Assembly (NCBI RefSeq): GCF_039769985.1 | Contig: NZ_JBDNCH010000004.1 | Location: 372,001-436,000 of the forward strand | Source: Ponticoccus litoralis | Lineage (GTDB): Bacteria; Pseudomonadota; Alphaproteobacteria; Rhodobacterales; Rhodobacteraceae | Reading direction: 5' to 3' | DNA length: 64,000 nucleotides | In this document: one piece after another, positions 46,572-56,545 of the stretch | Layout: each line of letters starts with the position of its first letter | How positions within the stretch are numbered: the first letter of the stretch is position 1 | Program-made: the position numbers and the translations under genes | Notes under the pieces: generated by a model | What the model was told of the DNA's origin: nothing | Seen by the model: the letters and a program-made list of their open reading frames with translations, nothing else | Database searches by the model: none

Positions 46572-47165
46572 CACGCGAAAGCGCGGGGGCCTGAAGCCCC
46601 CCTGTTCGGTCCCGGGGCGTGGGCGACACGCCGGTCGCCCTGCCCCTCTCCGCCAGTTTCCCCACCGGGTTGGAGCCTCCGCGCCACCGCTGAGGGGCCC
46701 GCCGCGCGTGCGGATCACCGGCCAACTCCGGCCCGGCGCAGCGGCCAAAGCCGGGATCGCCCCGGGATCGGACAGCGCCAGCACAGATCGGGCCCGGGCC
46801 GCGCATCGGCACAGCCCTCGACCGCAATAAACGCCTCGGGCGCCGCAAGCCCCGGCTCCGGGCGCCCCGGCTTCGCCTGACGCGCGATCAGACCGCCGCC
46901 GGGTCAGGCCGACGCGCCGACAGCCTCTCTGCCCGGTCAGACCGCGCGGCAAGGACGAGCCGCGTTCGGCCTTGCGCCCGACCGTCCCGCCGATCCGATC
47001 CCGGACATGCGGCGATGCGGTTCGCGACCCCCGGGACCGGGCAGCCTGACAAGGACCCCCCGACGCCATTCCGACTGGACTATGGGTGCAGGGAATGTAC
47101 TGATGCCGACGCTTGGGCCGGGAAGTCTGGCCGAGGCACAAGATCACTACCTCGTGGGAGTAAAC
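46572..47165. other. Intergenic region without recognised gene
   Basis: About 590 bases between the molybdenum hydroxylase operon and the third TRAP binding-protein gene. Frames are arginine/proline-rich with no family features. The promoter of the downstream gene must lie at its right end, which is less GC-rich (47080-47160). Confidence 0.45.
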
Positions 47166-48254
47166 ATGGACCGTCGTACATTCATTCGCCGTGGCGCCCT
47201 GGCGGGCGCCGGCGCCGCCGCTCTGGCCAGCCCTGCCGTTGCCCAGGAGCGCATCACCTGGCGCATGGTCACCACCTGGCCCAAGAATTTCCCCGGTCTG
47301 GGTGTGGGCGCGCAACGCCTGGCCGACCGGATCACCACCGCCTCGGGCGGCCGACTGACCGTGCAGGTCTATGCCGCCGGCGAAATGGTGCCGCCGCTGC
47401 AATCGCTGGATGCCGTGATCGACGGCACCGCCGAGATGAGCCACGGGGCCGCATACTACTGGCAGAACAAGTCCACCGCGCTGAACTTCTTCACCGGCGT
47501 GCCCTACGGCATGACCTCGCAGGAGCTGGCGGCCTGGGTCGTGCACATGGGCGGCCAGGAGCTGTGGGACGAGGTCTATGACCAGTTCGGCGTTCAGGGC
47601 TTCCTGTCGGGCAACACCGGCGTGCAGGCGGGCGGCTGGTTCCGCGACGAACTGACCGGCCTCGACAGCCTGAAGGGCCTGCGCTTCCGCACCCCCGGCC
47701 TCGGCGGTCGCGTGTGGGAGAAGATGGGCGCCACCGTGACCAACCTGGCCGCGGGCGAGATCTTCCAGGCGCTGCAATCGGGCGCGCTGGACGCTGCCGA
47801 GTTTGTCGGCCCCTACAACGACCTCGCGCTTGGCTTCTACCAGGTGGCGAAGAACTACTACACGCCCTCCTTTACCGAGCCGGGCCTGGCGACCGAACTG
47901 GTGGTCGACAAGGCGAAGTTCCAGGAACTGCCCGCCGACCTGCAGGAAATCGTGCGCGCGGTCTGCCAGTCCGAGTACGACACCGTCACCGCAGACTTCA
48001 TGGCCAACGACCCGCGCGCGCTGCAGACCCTGGTCAACGACCACGGCGTTCAGGTCCGCGCCTTCCCCGAAGAGATCGTCGAGGCCGGCGCCAAGGCGGC
48101 GATGGAAGTGATCGCCGAGCTGCGCGATGGCGGCGACGAAATGACCAAGAAGGTCACCGAGCATTTCATCAGCGCGCTGAACCTGATGCGCACCCGCTCG
48201 GAAGGCAACGAACGGGGCTACCTGCAGGCGCGGAGCCAGTACTTCACGCTCTGA
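47166..48254 (+). CDS. TRAP transporter substrate-binding protein, system 3
   Basis: Periplasmic protein of 362 residues with a twin-arginine signal (DRRTFIRRGALAGAGAAA, cleavage near AVAQE). WRMVTTWPKNFPGLGVGAQR, SGNTGVQAGGWFRDEL and GALDAAEFVGPYNDLALGF place it in the same DctP group as the system 2 binding protein (40138). ATG 47166 is preceded by GGGAG. A strong terminator follows; its likely permeases are encoded on the opposite strand at 48465-50431. Confidence 0.9.
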   Translation: MDRRTFIRRGALAGAGAAALASPAVAQERITWRMVTTWPKNFPGLGVGAQRLADRITTASGGRLTVQVYAAGEMVPPLQSLDAVIDGTAEMSHGAAYYWQNKSTALNFFTGVPYGMTSQELAAWVVHMGGQELWDEVYDQFGVQGFLSGNTGVQAGGWFRDELTGLDSLKGLRFRTPGLGGRVWEKMGATVTNLAAGEIFQALQSGALDAAEFVGPYNDLALGFYQVAKNYYTPSFTEPGLATELVVDKAKFQELPADLQEIVRAVCQSEYDTVTADFMANDPRALQTLVNDHGVQVRAFPEEIVEAGAKAAMEVIAELRDGGDEMTKKVTEHFISALNLMRTRSEGNERGYLQARSQYFTL

Positions 48255-48276
48255 TTTTTCCGTCATCAGAGATGCG

Positions 48277-48306
48277 AAAGGCCCGGACAGTCGTCCGGGC
48301 CTTTTT
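48277..48306 (+). terminator. Rho-independent terminator
   Basis: AAAGGCCCGGAC and GTCCGGGCCTTT pair perfectly over twelve bases with an AGTC loop, and two further T residues follow the T3 of the stem. It stands 23 bases after the binding-protein stop. The A run on the other side makes it potentially bidirectional. Confidence 0.88.
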
Positions 48307-48464
48307 CGTTTCCGCCGGGCTTCCGGGCCGCCCGGGCCTCTGGCAGGAGGCTTTCAGGCCAGCGGATGAACAGGGCCCCGCACCCCTTGGCAAGACATCT
48401 CACCGGGGGAACCCGCCGCAGGCGGGCGGGGGCAGCGCCCCGCTTTTTCCGCCAACCCTCCCCG

Positions 48465-49856
48465 TCAGCCCGCGATCACCGAGGGCAGCCAGGTGACGAC
48501 GCCCGGGAAGGCGAAAAGCAGCGCGATGGCCAGGATCTGCAGCACCACGAAGGGCAGGATGCCCCGATAGATGGCCGAGGTCGGCACGCTGTCGGGGGCC
48601 ACGCCGCGCAGGTAGAACAGCGCGAAGCCGAAGGGCGGCGTCAGGAAGGAGGTCTGCAGGTTCACCCCCACCATGACCCCCAGCCAGACCGGGCTGATGT
48701 CCATGGCCAGCAGGACCGGCGCGGTGATCGGGATGACGATGAAGATGATCTCGAAGGTATCGAGGATGAAGCCCAGCACGAACATGATCGCCATGACCAC
48801 CGCGACCGCCATCAGCGGGCCGCCGGGCAGGCCGGTCAGGAACTCATGCACCAGATTGTCGCCGCCCATCATCCGGAACACCACCGAGAAGACCGCGGCG
48901 CCGAAGAGGATGATGAAGACCATGCTGGTGATGGTGGCGGTCTGCACCGCCGTCTCGTGCAGGATCCTGCCCGACAGCTTCCAGCGGAAGGCGGCCAGCA
49001 GCGTGGCACCCACGGCACCGACCGAGGCCGCCTCGGTGGGCGTGGCGATGCCACCCAGGATCGAGCCCAGAACCGCCAGGATCAGCAGCAGCGGCGGCAG
49101 CAGCGCGGTGAAGACCTCGCGCTTCAGATGAGCCTTTTCCTCGGGCGGGACGGGGGTGGCGGGGCAGCTTTCGGGGTCGGTGATCGCCTTGAAGATCACC
49201 CAGCCGATGTAAAGCAGCACCAGCATCACGCCCGGCAGCATTGCGCCCGCGAAGAGGTCGCCCACGGACACCGGGGTGGGGGCGAAATTGCCCTTGGCCA
49301 TCTGCACCTGAGCGTTGATGCCCGACAGCATGTCGCCCATGAAGATCAGCACCGTCGAGGGCGGAATGATCTGGCCCAGCGTGCCCGAGGCGCAGATCAC
49401 ACCGGTCGCCAGCGTCGGCTTGTAGCCCGCCCGCATCATCGCGGGCAGCGAGATCAGCCCCATGGTGACCACCGTGGCGCCCACGACGCCGGTCGAGGCG
49501 GCCAGCATGGCGCCCACGATGACGACCGAGATCGCCAGGCCGCCGCGCATGTTGCCAAACAGCTTACCCATGGTCAGCAGCAGCTGCTCGGCGATCTGCG
49601 AGCGCTCCAGCATCACCCCCATGAAGACGAAAAGCGGCACCGCCACCAGCACCTCGTTGGTCATGTAGCCTATGTAGCGGTTCGGCAGAGAGCCGAAGTT
49701 CGAGGGGTCGAAGACGCCGTAGTACATGCCCACCGCACCGAAGAGCAGCGAGGTGCCCGCGAGGGTGAAGGCCACCGGGAAGCCCAGCAGCAGGAAGGCG
49801 ATGATGCCGAAGAACATCAGGCCGGCGAGGATTTCTCCGATGAGGACGGGATCCAT
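48465..49856 (-). CDS. TRAP transporter large permease, system 3
   Basis: Membrane protein of 463 residues, DctM family: GFPVAFTLAGTSLLFGAVG, ASGTLGQIIPPSTVLIFMGD, GGIATPTEAASVGAVGA. The N-terminal acceptor region and about twelve membrane segments are complete. Its ATG overlaps the last base of the small-permease stop. It converges with the binding-protein gene at 47166. Confidence 0.9.
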   Translation of the reverse strand: MDPVLIGEILAGLMFFGIIAFLLLGFPVAFTLAGTSLLFGAVGMYYGVFDPSNFGSLPNRYIGYMTNEVLVAVPLFVFMGVMLERSQIAEQLLLTMGKLFGNMRGGLAISVVIVGAMLAASTGVVGATVVTMGLISLPAMMRAGYKPTLATGVICASGTLGQIIPPSTVLIFMGDMLSGINAQVQMAKGNFAPTPVSVGDLFAGAMLPGVMLVLLYIGWVIFKAITDPESCPATPVPPEEKAHLKREVFTALLPPLLLILAVLGSILGGIATPTEAASVGAVGATLLAAFRWKLSGRILHETAVQTATITSMVFIILFGAAVFSVVFRMMGGDNLVHEFLTGLPGGPLMAVAVVMAIMFVLGFILDTFEIIFIVIPITAPVLLAMDISPVWLGVMVGVNLQTSFLTPPFGFALFYLRGVAPDSVPTSAIYRGILPFVVLQILAIALLFAFPGVVTWLPSVIAG

Positions 49857-50431
49857 CAGACGGCCTCCGTGGGGTGGGTGGGATCTTCGGCGCGGGAATA
49901 GCGCAGCCGTTCGGGGACCAGGTCTTCGCGGCCCGCCAGCATCAGGACCGAGCGCAGCACCATGGCCAGCCCCTGCAGGGCGATCAGCAGGGCGAAGGCC
50001 AGGATGAAGGTCTTCAGCACGTAAAGGCCGGGCATGCCGCCGACATTGGCCGAGCCCTCGCCGTAGCGCCAGGACCGCTGCACGAAGGGCAGCGCATAGA
50101 TCCAGACCACATACATCGACGGCATCAGGAAAAGCAGCACGCCCATCAGGTCGATCACCGCCTTTTTCCGCAGCGAGGCCGGGCGGTAGAAGATGTCGAC
50201 GCGGACATGGTTGTCACGCAGCAGAGCAAAACCCGCGACGCCGGTGAACATGGCCCCGTTGAGCCAGATGTAGAGATCCTGCATCCAGACGTGGCTGACG
50301 GCAAAGAAATAGCGCTGCACCACCACGGTGAAGCAGACAAGCACGATGCCGACCGAGAGCCAGGACAGGATTGTCCCGAGCACGGTGTTGATCGTGCAGA
50401 TGACGGCGGCGAGCCGCCCGAGGATCTTCAT
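49856..50431 (-). CDS. TRAP transporter small permease, system 3
   Basis: DctQ-family protein of 191 residues with four membrane segments; WMQDLYIWLNGAMFTGVAGF and LLRDNHVRVDIFYRP are the conserved parts. It is the first gene of a two-gene leftward unit with the large permease. Confidence 0.88.
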   Translation of the reverse strand: MKILGRLAAVICTINTVLGTILSWLSVGIVLVCFTVVVQRYFFAVSHVWMQDLYIWLNGAMFTGVAGFALLRDNHVRVDIFYRPASLRKKAVIDLMGVLLFLMPSMYVVWIYALPFVQRSWRYGEGSANVGGMPGLYVLKTFILAFALLIALQGLAMVLRSVLMLAGREDLVPERLRYSRAEDPTHPTEAV

Positions 50432-50516
50432 GGTGCTTCCTCCCTCTGCGGGCCACGCCCGGCCTTGCGGTTGCGTGTTCTATGCCTTCAGAGCGCAGGG
50501 AGTCCAAGTGGCTTTG

Positions 50517-52394
50517 TCACGTTGCCCGGCCCCGAGCGCCGCGCCCCGCATCGCCGGTTACGGGCGATCTGAACGGCGGCCTGGGCGGTCGCAAGGCCAA
50601 ACGCCTTCGCCCTTTCAGGCCGGTCCGATCGGGCAGAGCGGCCCTGGCGCGCCGCGCGGACCATGCGCACGGTCCGATCCTGCGCCGAGAGAAACCGGGG
50701 GAACCGGACCCGCAGAGCCGCCCTGCCCGCCTCAGGCGGACCTGTTCTGACAGGACCGGTCGGACGGACCCCGGACAGAAGCGCTCGTACCGCAGTATCA
50801 TGTCCGCAGCCTTTTCGGCGATCATGACCACCGGAGAAGCGGTGTTGCCGGAAACGATCCTGGGCATGATCGACGCGTCGATCACGCGCAGACCCTCCAG
50901 TCCGCGCACGCGCAGCGCCGGGTCGACAACCGCATCAGGATCGTTGCCCATCCGGCAAGTTCCGACGGGATGGAAAATCGTCGTGGCAATGTCACCCACC
51001 ACGCGAAGCAGGTCCTGCTCGTCCGAGCAGGGGGCACCGGGCAGCAGTTCCTCGGGCTGGTAGGGCGCCAGGGCACGCGCCGACATGATCTTTCGGGCCT
51101 GGCGGATGGACTGGACCGCGATGCGGCGGTCGCTCTCGGCGGACAGGTAGTTCAGCCGGATCTCGGACTGCCTGTCGACGTCCGGCGAAGCGATATGAGT
51201 CGCACCGACGCTGTCGGGTCGCAGGTTGCAGACCGACAGGGTGATCGCCGGAAAGGGGTGCAGCGGATCGCCCAGCCGGTCCGTCGACAGCGGCTGCACA
51301 TGGTATTCGAGGTCCGGGGTGATCCGGGAAGGATCCGACCGCGTGAACATGCCGAACTGGCTGGGGGCCATCGACATCGGACCCGACCGCGCCAGCCCGT
51401 ATTGCAGCGCGATCCGGGCCTTCCCGGCAAGGCTGTTTGCCATCGTGTTCAGCGTCTGCGCGTTGCGAACCTTGAACACCGTGCGGATTTGCAGATGATC
51501 CTGCAGGTTTTCGCCCACGCCCGGCATCTCGTGCAGCACGTCGATGCCATGGGCCGACAGCACATCGGGCCGTCCGATCCCCGACAGCTCCAGCACCACG
51601 GGCGAATTGATCGCCCCTGCCGCCAGCAGGACCTCGGCGCGGGCGCGCGCCTCGAAGACCCGCCCCTTGCAGCGATACCGGACGCCCTGCACCCGGCGGC
51701 CCTCCATGATCAGCCGGTCGCTGCACGCGCCGGTCAGCACCCGCAGGTTCGGTCGTTTCATGGCCGGGCGCAGGAACCCCTTCGCCGTGTTCCAGCGCAC
51801 ACCGTTCTTCTGGTTGACCTCGAAGAAGCCGGACCCCTCGTTGTTGCCATCGTTGAAATCGGCGCGCGGCATGATGCCGAATTCCTTGGCACCCTCCTGC
51901 ACCGCTTCGAGAATGTCCCAACTCAGCCGCTGTTTCGAAACCTTCCAGGGCCCGCCGCTGCGATGCAGGGCGCTGTCGCCGCCGTGATGATCCTCGGATT
52001 TCAGGAAATAGGGCAGGACGTCGTCCCAACCCCAGCCGGTATTGCCTAGCTGACGCCAGTGATCGTAATCCGCCGCCTGCCCGCGCATGTAGATCATGCC
52101 GTTGACCGACGAGCAGCCGCCCAGCACCTTGCCGCGCGGATAGACAAGGCTGCGCCCGTTCAGCCCCGGCTCGGGCGCCGTCTTCATCATCCAGTCGGTG
52201 CGCGGATTTCCGATGCAATAGAGATAGCCGACCGGGATATGCACCCAGTGGTAATTGTCGCTGCCGCCCGCTTCGAGCAGCAGGACGCGCGTCTTCGGAT
52301 CGGCGCTCAGACGGTTGGCCAGCACGCATCCCGCGGTGCCGCCGCCGACGATGATGTAATCGTATTCCCCGTCAGGACGGGCCGGGTCGGTCAT
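50517..52394 (-). CDS. GMC-family FAD oxidoreductase with an unusual C-terminal tail
   Basis: Choline dehydrogenase/alcohol oxidase-type protein, 625 residues as read. YIIVGGGTAGCVLANRLSAD binds FAD, GGCSSVNGMIYMRG is GMC signature 1, GAINSPVVLELSGIG signature 2, and FHPVGTCRMG and SGNTASPVVMIAEKAADMI form the catalytic His and C-terminal block. The family normally ends soon after that block, at about 535-555 residues. Here about 85 further residues follow that are rich in Arg, Pro and Gly and resemble nothing, so the stop codon is probably missed through an indel near 50790. It is the last gene of the polyol/sugar operon, 18 bases after the kinase gene. Confidence 0.85.
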   Translation of the reverse strand: MTDPARPDGEYDYIIVGGGTAGCVLANRLSADPKTRVLLLEAGGSDNYHWVHIPVGYLYCIGNPRTDWMMKTAPEPGLNGRSLVYPRGKVLGGCSSVNGMIYMRGQAADYDHWRQLGNTGWGWDDVLPYFLKSEDHHGGDSALHRSGGPWKVSKQRLSWDILEAVQEGAKEFGIMPRADFNDGNNEGSGFFEVNQKNGVRWNTAKGFLRPAMKRPNLRVLTGACSDRLIMEGRRVQGVRYRCKGRVFEARARAEVLLAAGAINSPVVLELSGIGRPDVLSAHGIDVLHEMPGVGENLQDHLQIRTVFKVRNAQTLNTMANSLAGKARIALQYGLARSGPMSMAPSQFGMFTRSDPSRITPDLEYHVQPLSTDRLGDPLHPFPAITLSVCNLRPDSVGATHIASPDVDRQSEIRLNYLSAESDRRIAVQSIRQARKIMSARALAPYQPEELLPGAPCSDEQDLLRVVGDIATTIFHPVGTCRMGNDPDAVVDPALRVRGLEGLRVIDASIMPRIVSGNTASPVVMIAEKAADMILRYERFCPGSVRPVLSEQVRLRRAGRLCGSGSPGFSRRRIGPCAWSARRARAALPDRTGLKGRRRLALRPPRPPFRSPVTGDAGRGARGRAT

Positions 52395-52412
52395 GATCGT
52401 TCCCTTTCGCGG

Positions 52413-53940
52413 TCAATGTCGGGCACTGGCCCGTGCCGCATGCTGCCTCTGCCAGAAAGAGCGCATCGCCTCGGCAAGCGCCTGGTAGGCCCGGTATCGC
52501 TCGGCGTAATGCGCTGTCATTTCGATGCGCGGCTCGTAGCCCTGGCGGATCCGCGTCATCCGCGCCACGCCTTCTTCGTAGCTGCCCACCCTGCCGGTCG
52601 CCAGGGCCGCGCCGATCGCCGCACCAAGCGCGCCGGTCTCGCGCGCTTCGGCGACCGAGATCGGCACGCCCAGCACGTCCGCGAAGATCTGCGGCCAATG
52701 CGGACTGCGCGACCCGCCGCCCGACAGGACCGCATTGCCGAACGCGACCCCGGCTGCACGCAAGACTTCGATGTGGCGCAGATGCTCGAAGGTGACACCC
52801 TCGAAAAGCGCCCGAAGCAGATGGCCTTCGCCGTGCCAGCCCGCCAGCCCGAAGAAACCGGCCCGGTAATCCGCCCCCTGCCCCGATCCGTAGAGGAAGG
52901 GGTGAAAGAAGGGATCGTCCCGCGCGGGCGTCACCGAGCCCAGCCGATCGTTGCAGAGCCCGAAGGGGTCGTCGTGATGCCCGCCCCGCTCCACCAGTTC
53001 GCGCACATACCATTCCGAGGTTGGCCGCCGAGGTGGCGCTGGATTCGATATTGACGAAGCGGCCCGGCCCGAACCCGGCAACCATGAAGACGCTGTCGTC
53101 CACCACCGGGGTTTCGGAAAAGACCTGGTTGATGCTCCAGGTTCCGGCGATGATCGAGGCCTCGCCCGGCGCCACCACGCCCGAGCCCATCGCGCTGGAC
53201 ACCACGTCGAAATAGCCGCCGATGACCGGCGTGCCCGCGGCCAGCCCGGTGACGGCGGCGGCCTCGGGCGTGATCCGCCCGGCAATCTCGGCCGGGTCGA
53301 TCAGCCGGGGCAGCAGCGGGCGCGCGTCCTCCAACCCGTAGAGCGCCAGAAGCGCGTCGTCATAGGCGCAGTCCGGCATCCGCGTCAGCCCGCAGCCCGA
53401 CATGTCCGAATACTCGCTGACCCGTTCTCCGGTCAGCTTGTAGGTCAGGACATCCTTGCACAGCAAAAGGGTCTTGGCGCGGTCATAGATATCGGGGCGA
53501 TGCCGCTTGATCCAGGCCAGCAGAACCGGCGTCTGCGACGGCCAGGGTTTCTGAAGGCACAAAGCGTGCAGCGCATCGCCCGAGGTGGCGGCCAGTTCCG
53601 CAGCCAGATCCGCCGCCCGGCTGTCGAGCGACTGGATGCCCACCAGCGGCGCGCCCCCGGCGTCCAGAAGATAAAGCCCGTTGCCATGGCCCGCGCAGCC
53701 GACGGCGACAATCTGGCCCGGGTCGATCCCCGCGCGCGCGATACAGGTCGAGATCGCGGTGCCCGCGTTGCGCCACAGCTCGTCGAGGTCGCGTTCCACA
53801 TGCCCCGGCGCGGGGGTGGCGGATTGCCCGTCGAGCGCGTGCATCGCCACCTGGCGGCCTTCGAGGTCGAAGAGCACTGCCTTGATGATCGTATTGCCCG
53901 CGTCCAACCCCAAAAGGTATTCGCCCGCCTCAGCCGCCAT
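52413..53940 (-). CDS. FGGY-family carbohydrate kinase (one frameshift)
   Basis: Sugar or polyol kinase of about 508 residues. LLGLDAGNTIIKAVLFDLEG is the ATP-phosphate motif, VGCAGHGNGLYLLD and GIQSLDSRA the substrate region, GGYFDVVSSAMGSG and SGGGSRSPHWPQIFADVLG the C-terminal FGGY signature. The frame breaks near 53020: removing one G gives NLEWYVRELVERGG and continuous sequence to 52413. The start overlaps the aldolase stop by eleven bases. It phosphorylates an imported sugar or polyol, probably the substrate of the aldolase pathway; the sugar is not identifiable. Confidence 0.85.
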
Positions 53941-54772
53941 TGTAGATCTCCCAGGCTTCTTCGCCGCTGGCGCCTTGGTGGATCTGCGCCATCAGCGCGG
54001 CAACCACGGCCCCGGGGTTGTCGTGCTGATAGATGTTGCGGCCATAGACCATCCCCTTGGCCCCCTGGGCCATCAGCGCCGCGGATTTCTCCAGCACCGC
54101 CTTCAGATCGGCCTTGCCCCCGCCGCGCACCAGCACCGGCACGCGGGCGGCCTCGACGACACGGTGGAAGTCTTCCGCGTCGTCGGTCGGGTCTGCCTTG
54201 ATGATATCGGCGCCCATTTCCGAGGCCAGTCGCGTCAGCGTCACGATCTTCTCGGCGTCGCCGTCGACCTGGTAGCCGCCGCGCACGTCGTTGGGCAGCA
54301 TGACAAGCGGTTCGATCATCAGCGGCATCCCGTACTTGCTGCAGGCTGCGCGCACGCGCGAGATGTTCTCGACGCATTGGCGGAACAGCTCCGGCTCGTC
54401 GGGCAGCATGAACAGGTTCACGACGACGCAGGCCGCATCCATTTCCAGCGCGCCGATGATGGGTTCGTCGGCGTTCTGCAGCATCGACCACATCACGCGG
54501 TGGCGCTGATCGTTGTAGGGGTTGCCCATGTCGATGCGCATCACCAGCGCGGGCTTGTCCTTTTCGGGACGCGATTGCAGCAGGTCCGCCTGACCGTAGG
54601 CGCATTGGATGGCATCCGGGCGCGCCGCGATCAGCGCGTCCATCACCCTGGGCATGTCCTCCAGCCCGTTGAGGAAACTGGGTTCGTTGCAGACACCGTG
54701 ATCGATGGCCACATCGAGGCAGCCGCCATTGGTAAACATCCGGTTCATTCTGGCTTTGGGGCTCAGGCGCAT
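53930..54772 (-). CDS. Class I aldolase, DeoC/LacD/FbaB superfamily
   Basis: Protein of 280 residues with a TIM-barrel class I aldolase pattern: DVAIDHGVCNEP, MRIDMGNPYND, and the Schiff-base lysine in GADIIKADPTDD (K192), then VLVRGGGKADLKAVLEKS and MVYGRNIYQHDNP with the phosphate-binding glycines. Related to LsrF/DhnA-type aldolases. GGAGAGA precedes ATG 54772, and the start overlaps the dehydrogenase stop by ten bases. It likely cleaves the keto-phosphate made by kinase and dehydrogenase. Confidence 0.83.
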   Translation of the reverse strand: MRLSPKARMNRMFTNGGCLDVAIDHGVCNEPSFLNGLEDMPRVMDALIAARPDAIQCAYGQADLLQSRPEKDKPALVMRIDMGNPYNDQRHRVMWSMLQNADEPIIGALEMDAACVVVNLFMLPDEPELFRQCVENISRVRAACSKYGMPLMIEPLVMLPNDVRGGYQVDGDAEKIVTLTRLASEMGADIIKADPTDDAEDFHRVVEAARVPVLVRGGGKADLKAVLEKSAALMAQGAKGMVYGRNIYQHDNPGAVVAALMAQIHQGASGEEAWEIYNGG

Positions 54773-56487
54773 TTGTCTCTCCGTTCGTGATTGCGGTGTT
54801 TCAGGACTTCCGGCGTGACGCCGTGATAGTCGGACAGGGTTTCGATAAGTGCGGCGGTCTGCCGGGCGATCTGCTCCGCCGTCAGGCCGCGGGCCTTCGC
54901 CAGCCTTTCGGCAATATGCGCGATGATATCGGCACTGATCCTGCCGGTGATCGCCAGCGAGGTGCGGCGCAGGACGATATCGGACAGGGTTTCCACGAAT
55001 TCGTTGGCGATCAGCCAGTCGACCTCGGCGGTGCTGTGCGGCAAATCGCGGGCCAGCGGCGCATCGTCGCCCTGCGCGGCACAGAAGGCCATCACATCGA
55101 AGGCCTGGCAGCCGTAGTGGTCGGCAAGGTGGGCCGCGCGGGGCGCGTCTATTGCGAACCGCTTTGTCAGCTGGTTCGCGACGTCGACCGCCGTGGCGGG
55201 GAACTCTACGCCGCCGCCGATCTTGCACCCGGCGGTGTCGCACAGTCTCGGGCGGCCAAGCTCGGCCAGCACCGCATCGGCGGTCTGCTCTGCAAAGGCG
55301 CGGAAGGTCGTCCACTTGCCGCCCACCATGCAGAATTGCGGCGACGTCCCCGGCAGCCGCCGGACGAAATGCCCCCGCGAGATCCGCCCGGTAAAATCGT
55401 GATCGCTTTTCGGCAGCGGGCGGATGCCGCTGTAGCTGAAGACCACCTCTTCGGCGGTGACGGCAATCTCGGGAAAGACCAGCCGCAGCGAGGCCAGGAT
55501 ATAGTCGCGCTCGGCATCTTCGCAGCGGACCTTCGTGGTTTCAGCGACCCGGATGTCGGTGGAACCCGCCAAGACCTGCCCCAGGTAGGGAAAGACGATG
55601 CAGATGCGCCCGTCGGCGTTCTCAAAATAGACGAGATGACCGTCCAGCGCGGCATGGAGCGCCGCGTTGTCGAGGATCAGATGCGACCCCTTGGTGCCCG
55701 AGACCATCCGTTCGCCCGCAGGCTTGCCGAGGCTTTCGGCGGTGGCGTCAAGCCAGGCGCCGGTGGCATTGACGATGGCGCGGGCCTGCACCGGGCGGCG
55801 GGCACCGGTTCGGGTGCACCTGAGCTCGAAGCCGCTGCCCGTGCTGGCGATTTCGGCATAGTTCAGCGCCACCGCCTGCGAATGATCCCGCGCCACATCC
55901 CTCAGCATCTCGACGCAGAGCCGTTCGGGATGGCTGATCCAGGCGTCGTAATAGACAGCCGAGAAGCGCGCCTCGGGTGTCAGGTCCGGCCAGCGCTGGC
56001 GCGTTCCGCGCCCGGAGTTGAACCTGTGGCGCGGCATGATGCGCCGCTTGCGCGTCACCCAGTCGTACAGGGAAAGCCCCAGCTTGATCGGCAGGGCACC
56101 GCGGTTCGCCGGTTTTCCAGACCGGCCCAGAAAGCTTGCCGCGCCGTTGAGCAACCCGGAAAAGACCGAGGAAATGGGGATCAGCGTCGGCAGTGGGCGC
56201 ACCATGTGCGGAGCGTTGGCCAACAGCAGATCGCGCTCGCGCAACGACTCGCGCACCAGGTCGAACTCGCCGTTCTCCAGGTAGCGCAAGCCGCCGTGGA
56301 TCATCCGCGAAGGCGCCGCGCTGCACCCCGAGGCGAAATCCTCGCGCTCGACCAGAAGCACGCGCAGCCCCTGCATCGCCAGATCGCGGTACACGCCGAT
56401 GCCGTTGACGCCACCGCCGACGACCAGCACGTCGAACGCGCTGTCGCTTTCCACCCCGGACCATTGCTCGGACCGCCTTGCGGACAT
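54763..56487 (-). CDS. GlpD-type FAD-dependent dehydrogenase
   Basis: Protein of 574 residues, glycerol-3-phosphate dehydrogenase family: DVLVVGGGVNGIGVYRDLAM (FAD), SAAPSRMIHGGLRYLENGEF, TKGSHLIL, FPYLGQVLAGSTD, FSYSGIRPLPK and GGKWTTFRAFAEQTAD. The family includes D-erythritol-1-phosphate dehydrogenase (EryB), and presence with a SorC regulator and FGGY kinase recalls erythritol operons. It feeds electrons to ubiquinone at the inner membrane. AAGGGGAA precedes ATG 56487. Glycerol phosphate itself is less likely in this context. Confidence 0.88.
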   Translation of the reverse strand: MSARRSEQWSGVESDSAFDVLVVGGGVNGIGVYRDLAMQGLRVLLVEREDFASGCSAAPSRMIHGGLRYLENGEFDLVRESLRERDLLLANAPHMVRPLPTLIPISSVFSGLLNGAASFLGRSGKPANRGALPIKLGLSLYDWVTRKRRIMPRHRFNSGRGTRQRWPDLTPEARFSAVYYDAWISHPERLCVEMLRDVARDHSQAVALNYAEIASTGSGFELRCTRTGARRPVQARAIVNATGAWLDATAESLGKPAGERMVSGTKGSHLILDNAALHAALDGHLVYFENADGRICIVFPYLGQVLAGSTDIRVAETTKVRCEDAERDYILASLRLVFPEIAVTAEEVVFSYSGIRPLPKSDHDFTGRISRGHFVRRLPGTSPQFCMVGGKWTTFRAFAEQTADAVLAELGRPRLCDTAGCKIGGGVEFPATAVDVANQLTKRFAIDAPRAAHLADHYGCQAFDVMAFCAAQGDDAPLARDLPHSTAEVDWLIANEFVETLSDIVLRRTSLAITGRISADIIAHIAERLAKARGLTAEQIARQTAALIETLSDYHGVTPEVLKHRNHERRDKCA

Positions 56488-56545
56488 GGCTTCCCCTTTC
56501 GCCGGCGGCAGGGCCGGCGTTCACGCGTTTCGGATGTGGCTGAGG

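Noticed and set aside
54763..56487. Aerobic glycerol-3-phosphate dehydrogenase of glycerol metabolism
   Set aside because: Family is right, but glycerol kinase and facilitator are absent and the gene is embedded in a polyol/sugar operon with an aldolase and SorC regulator.
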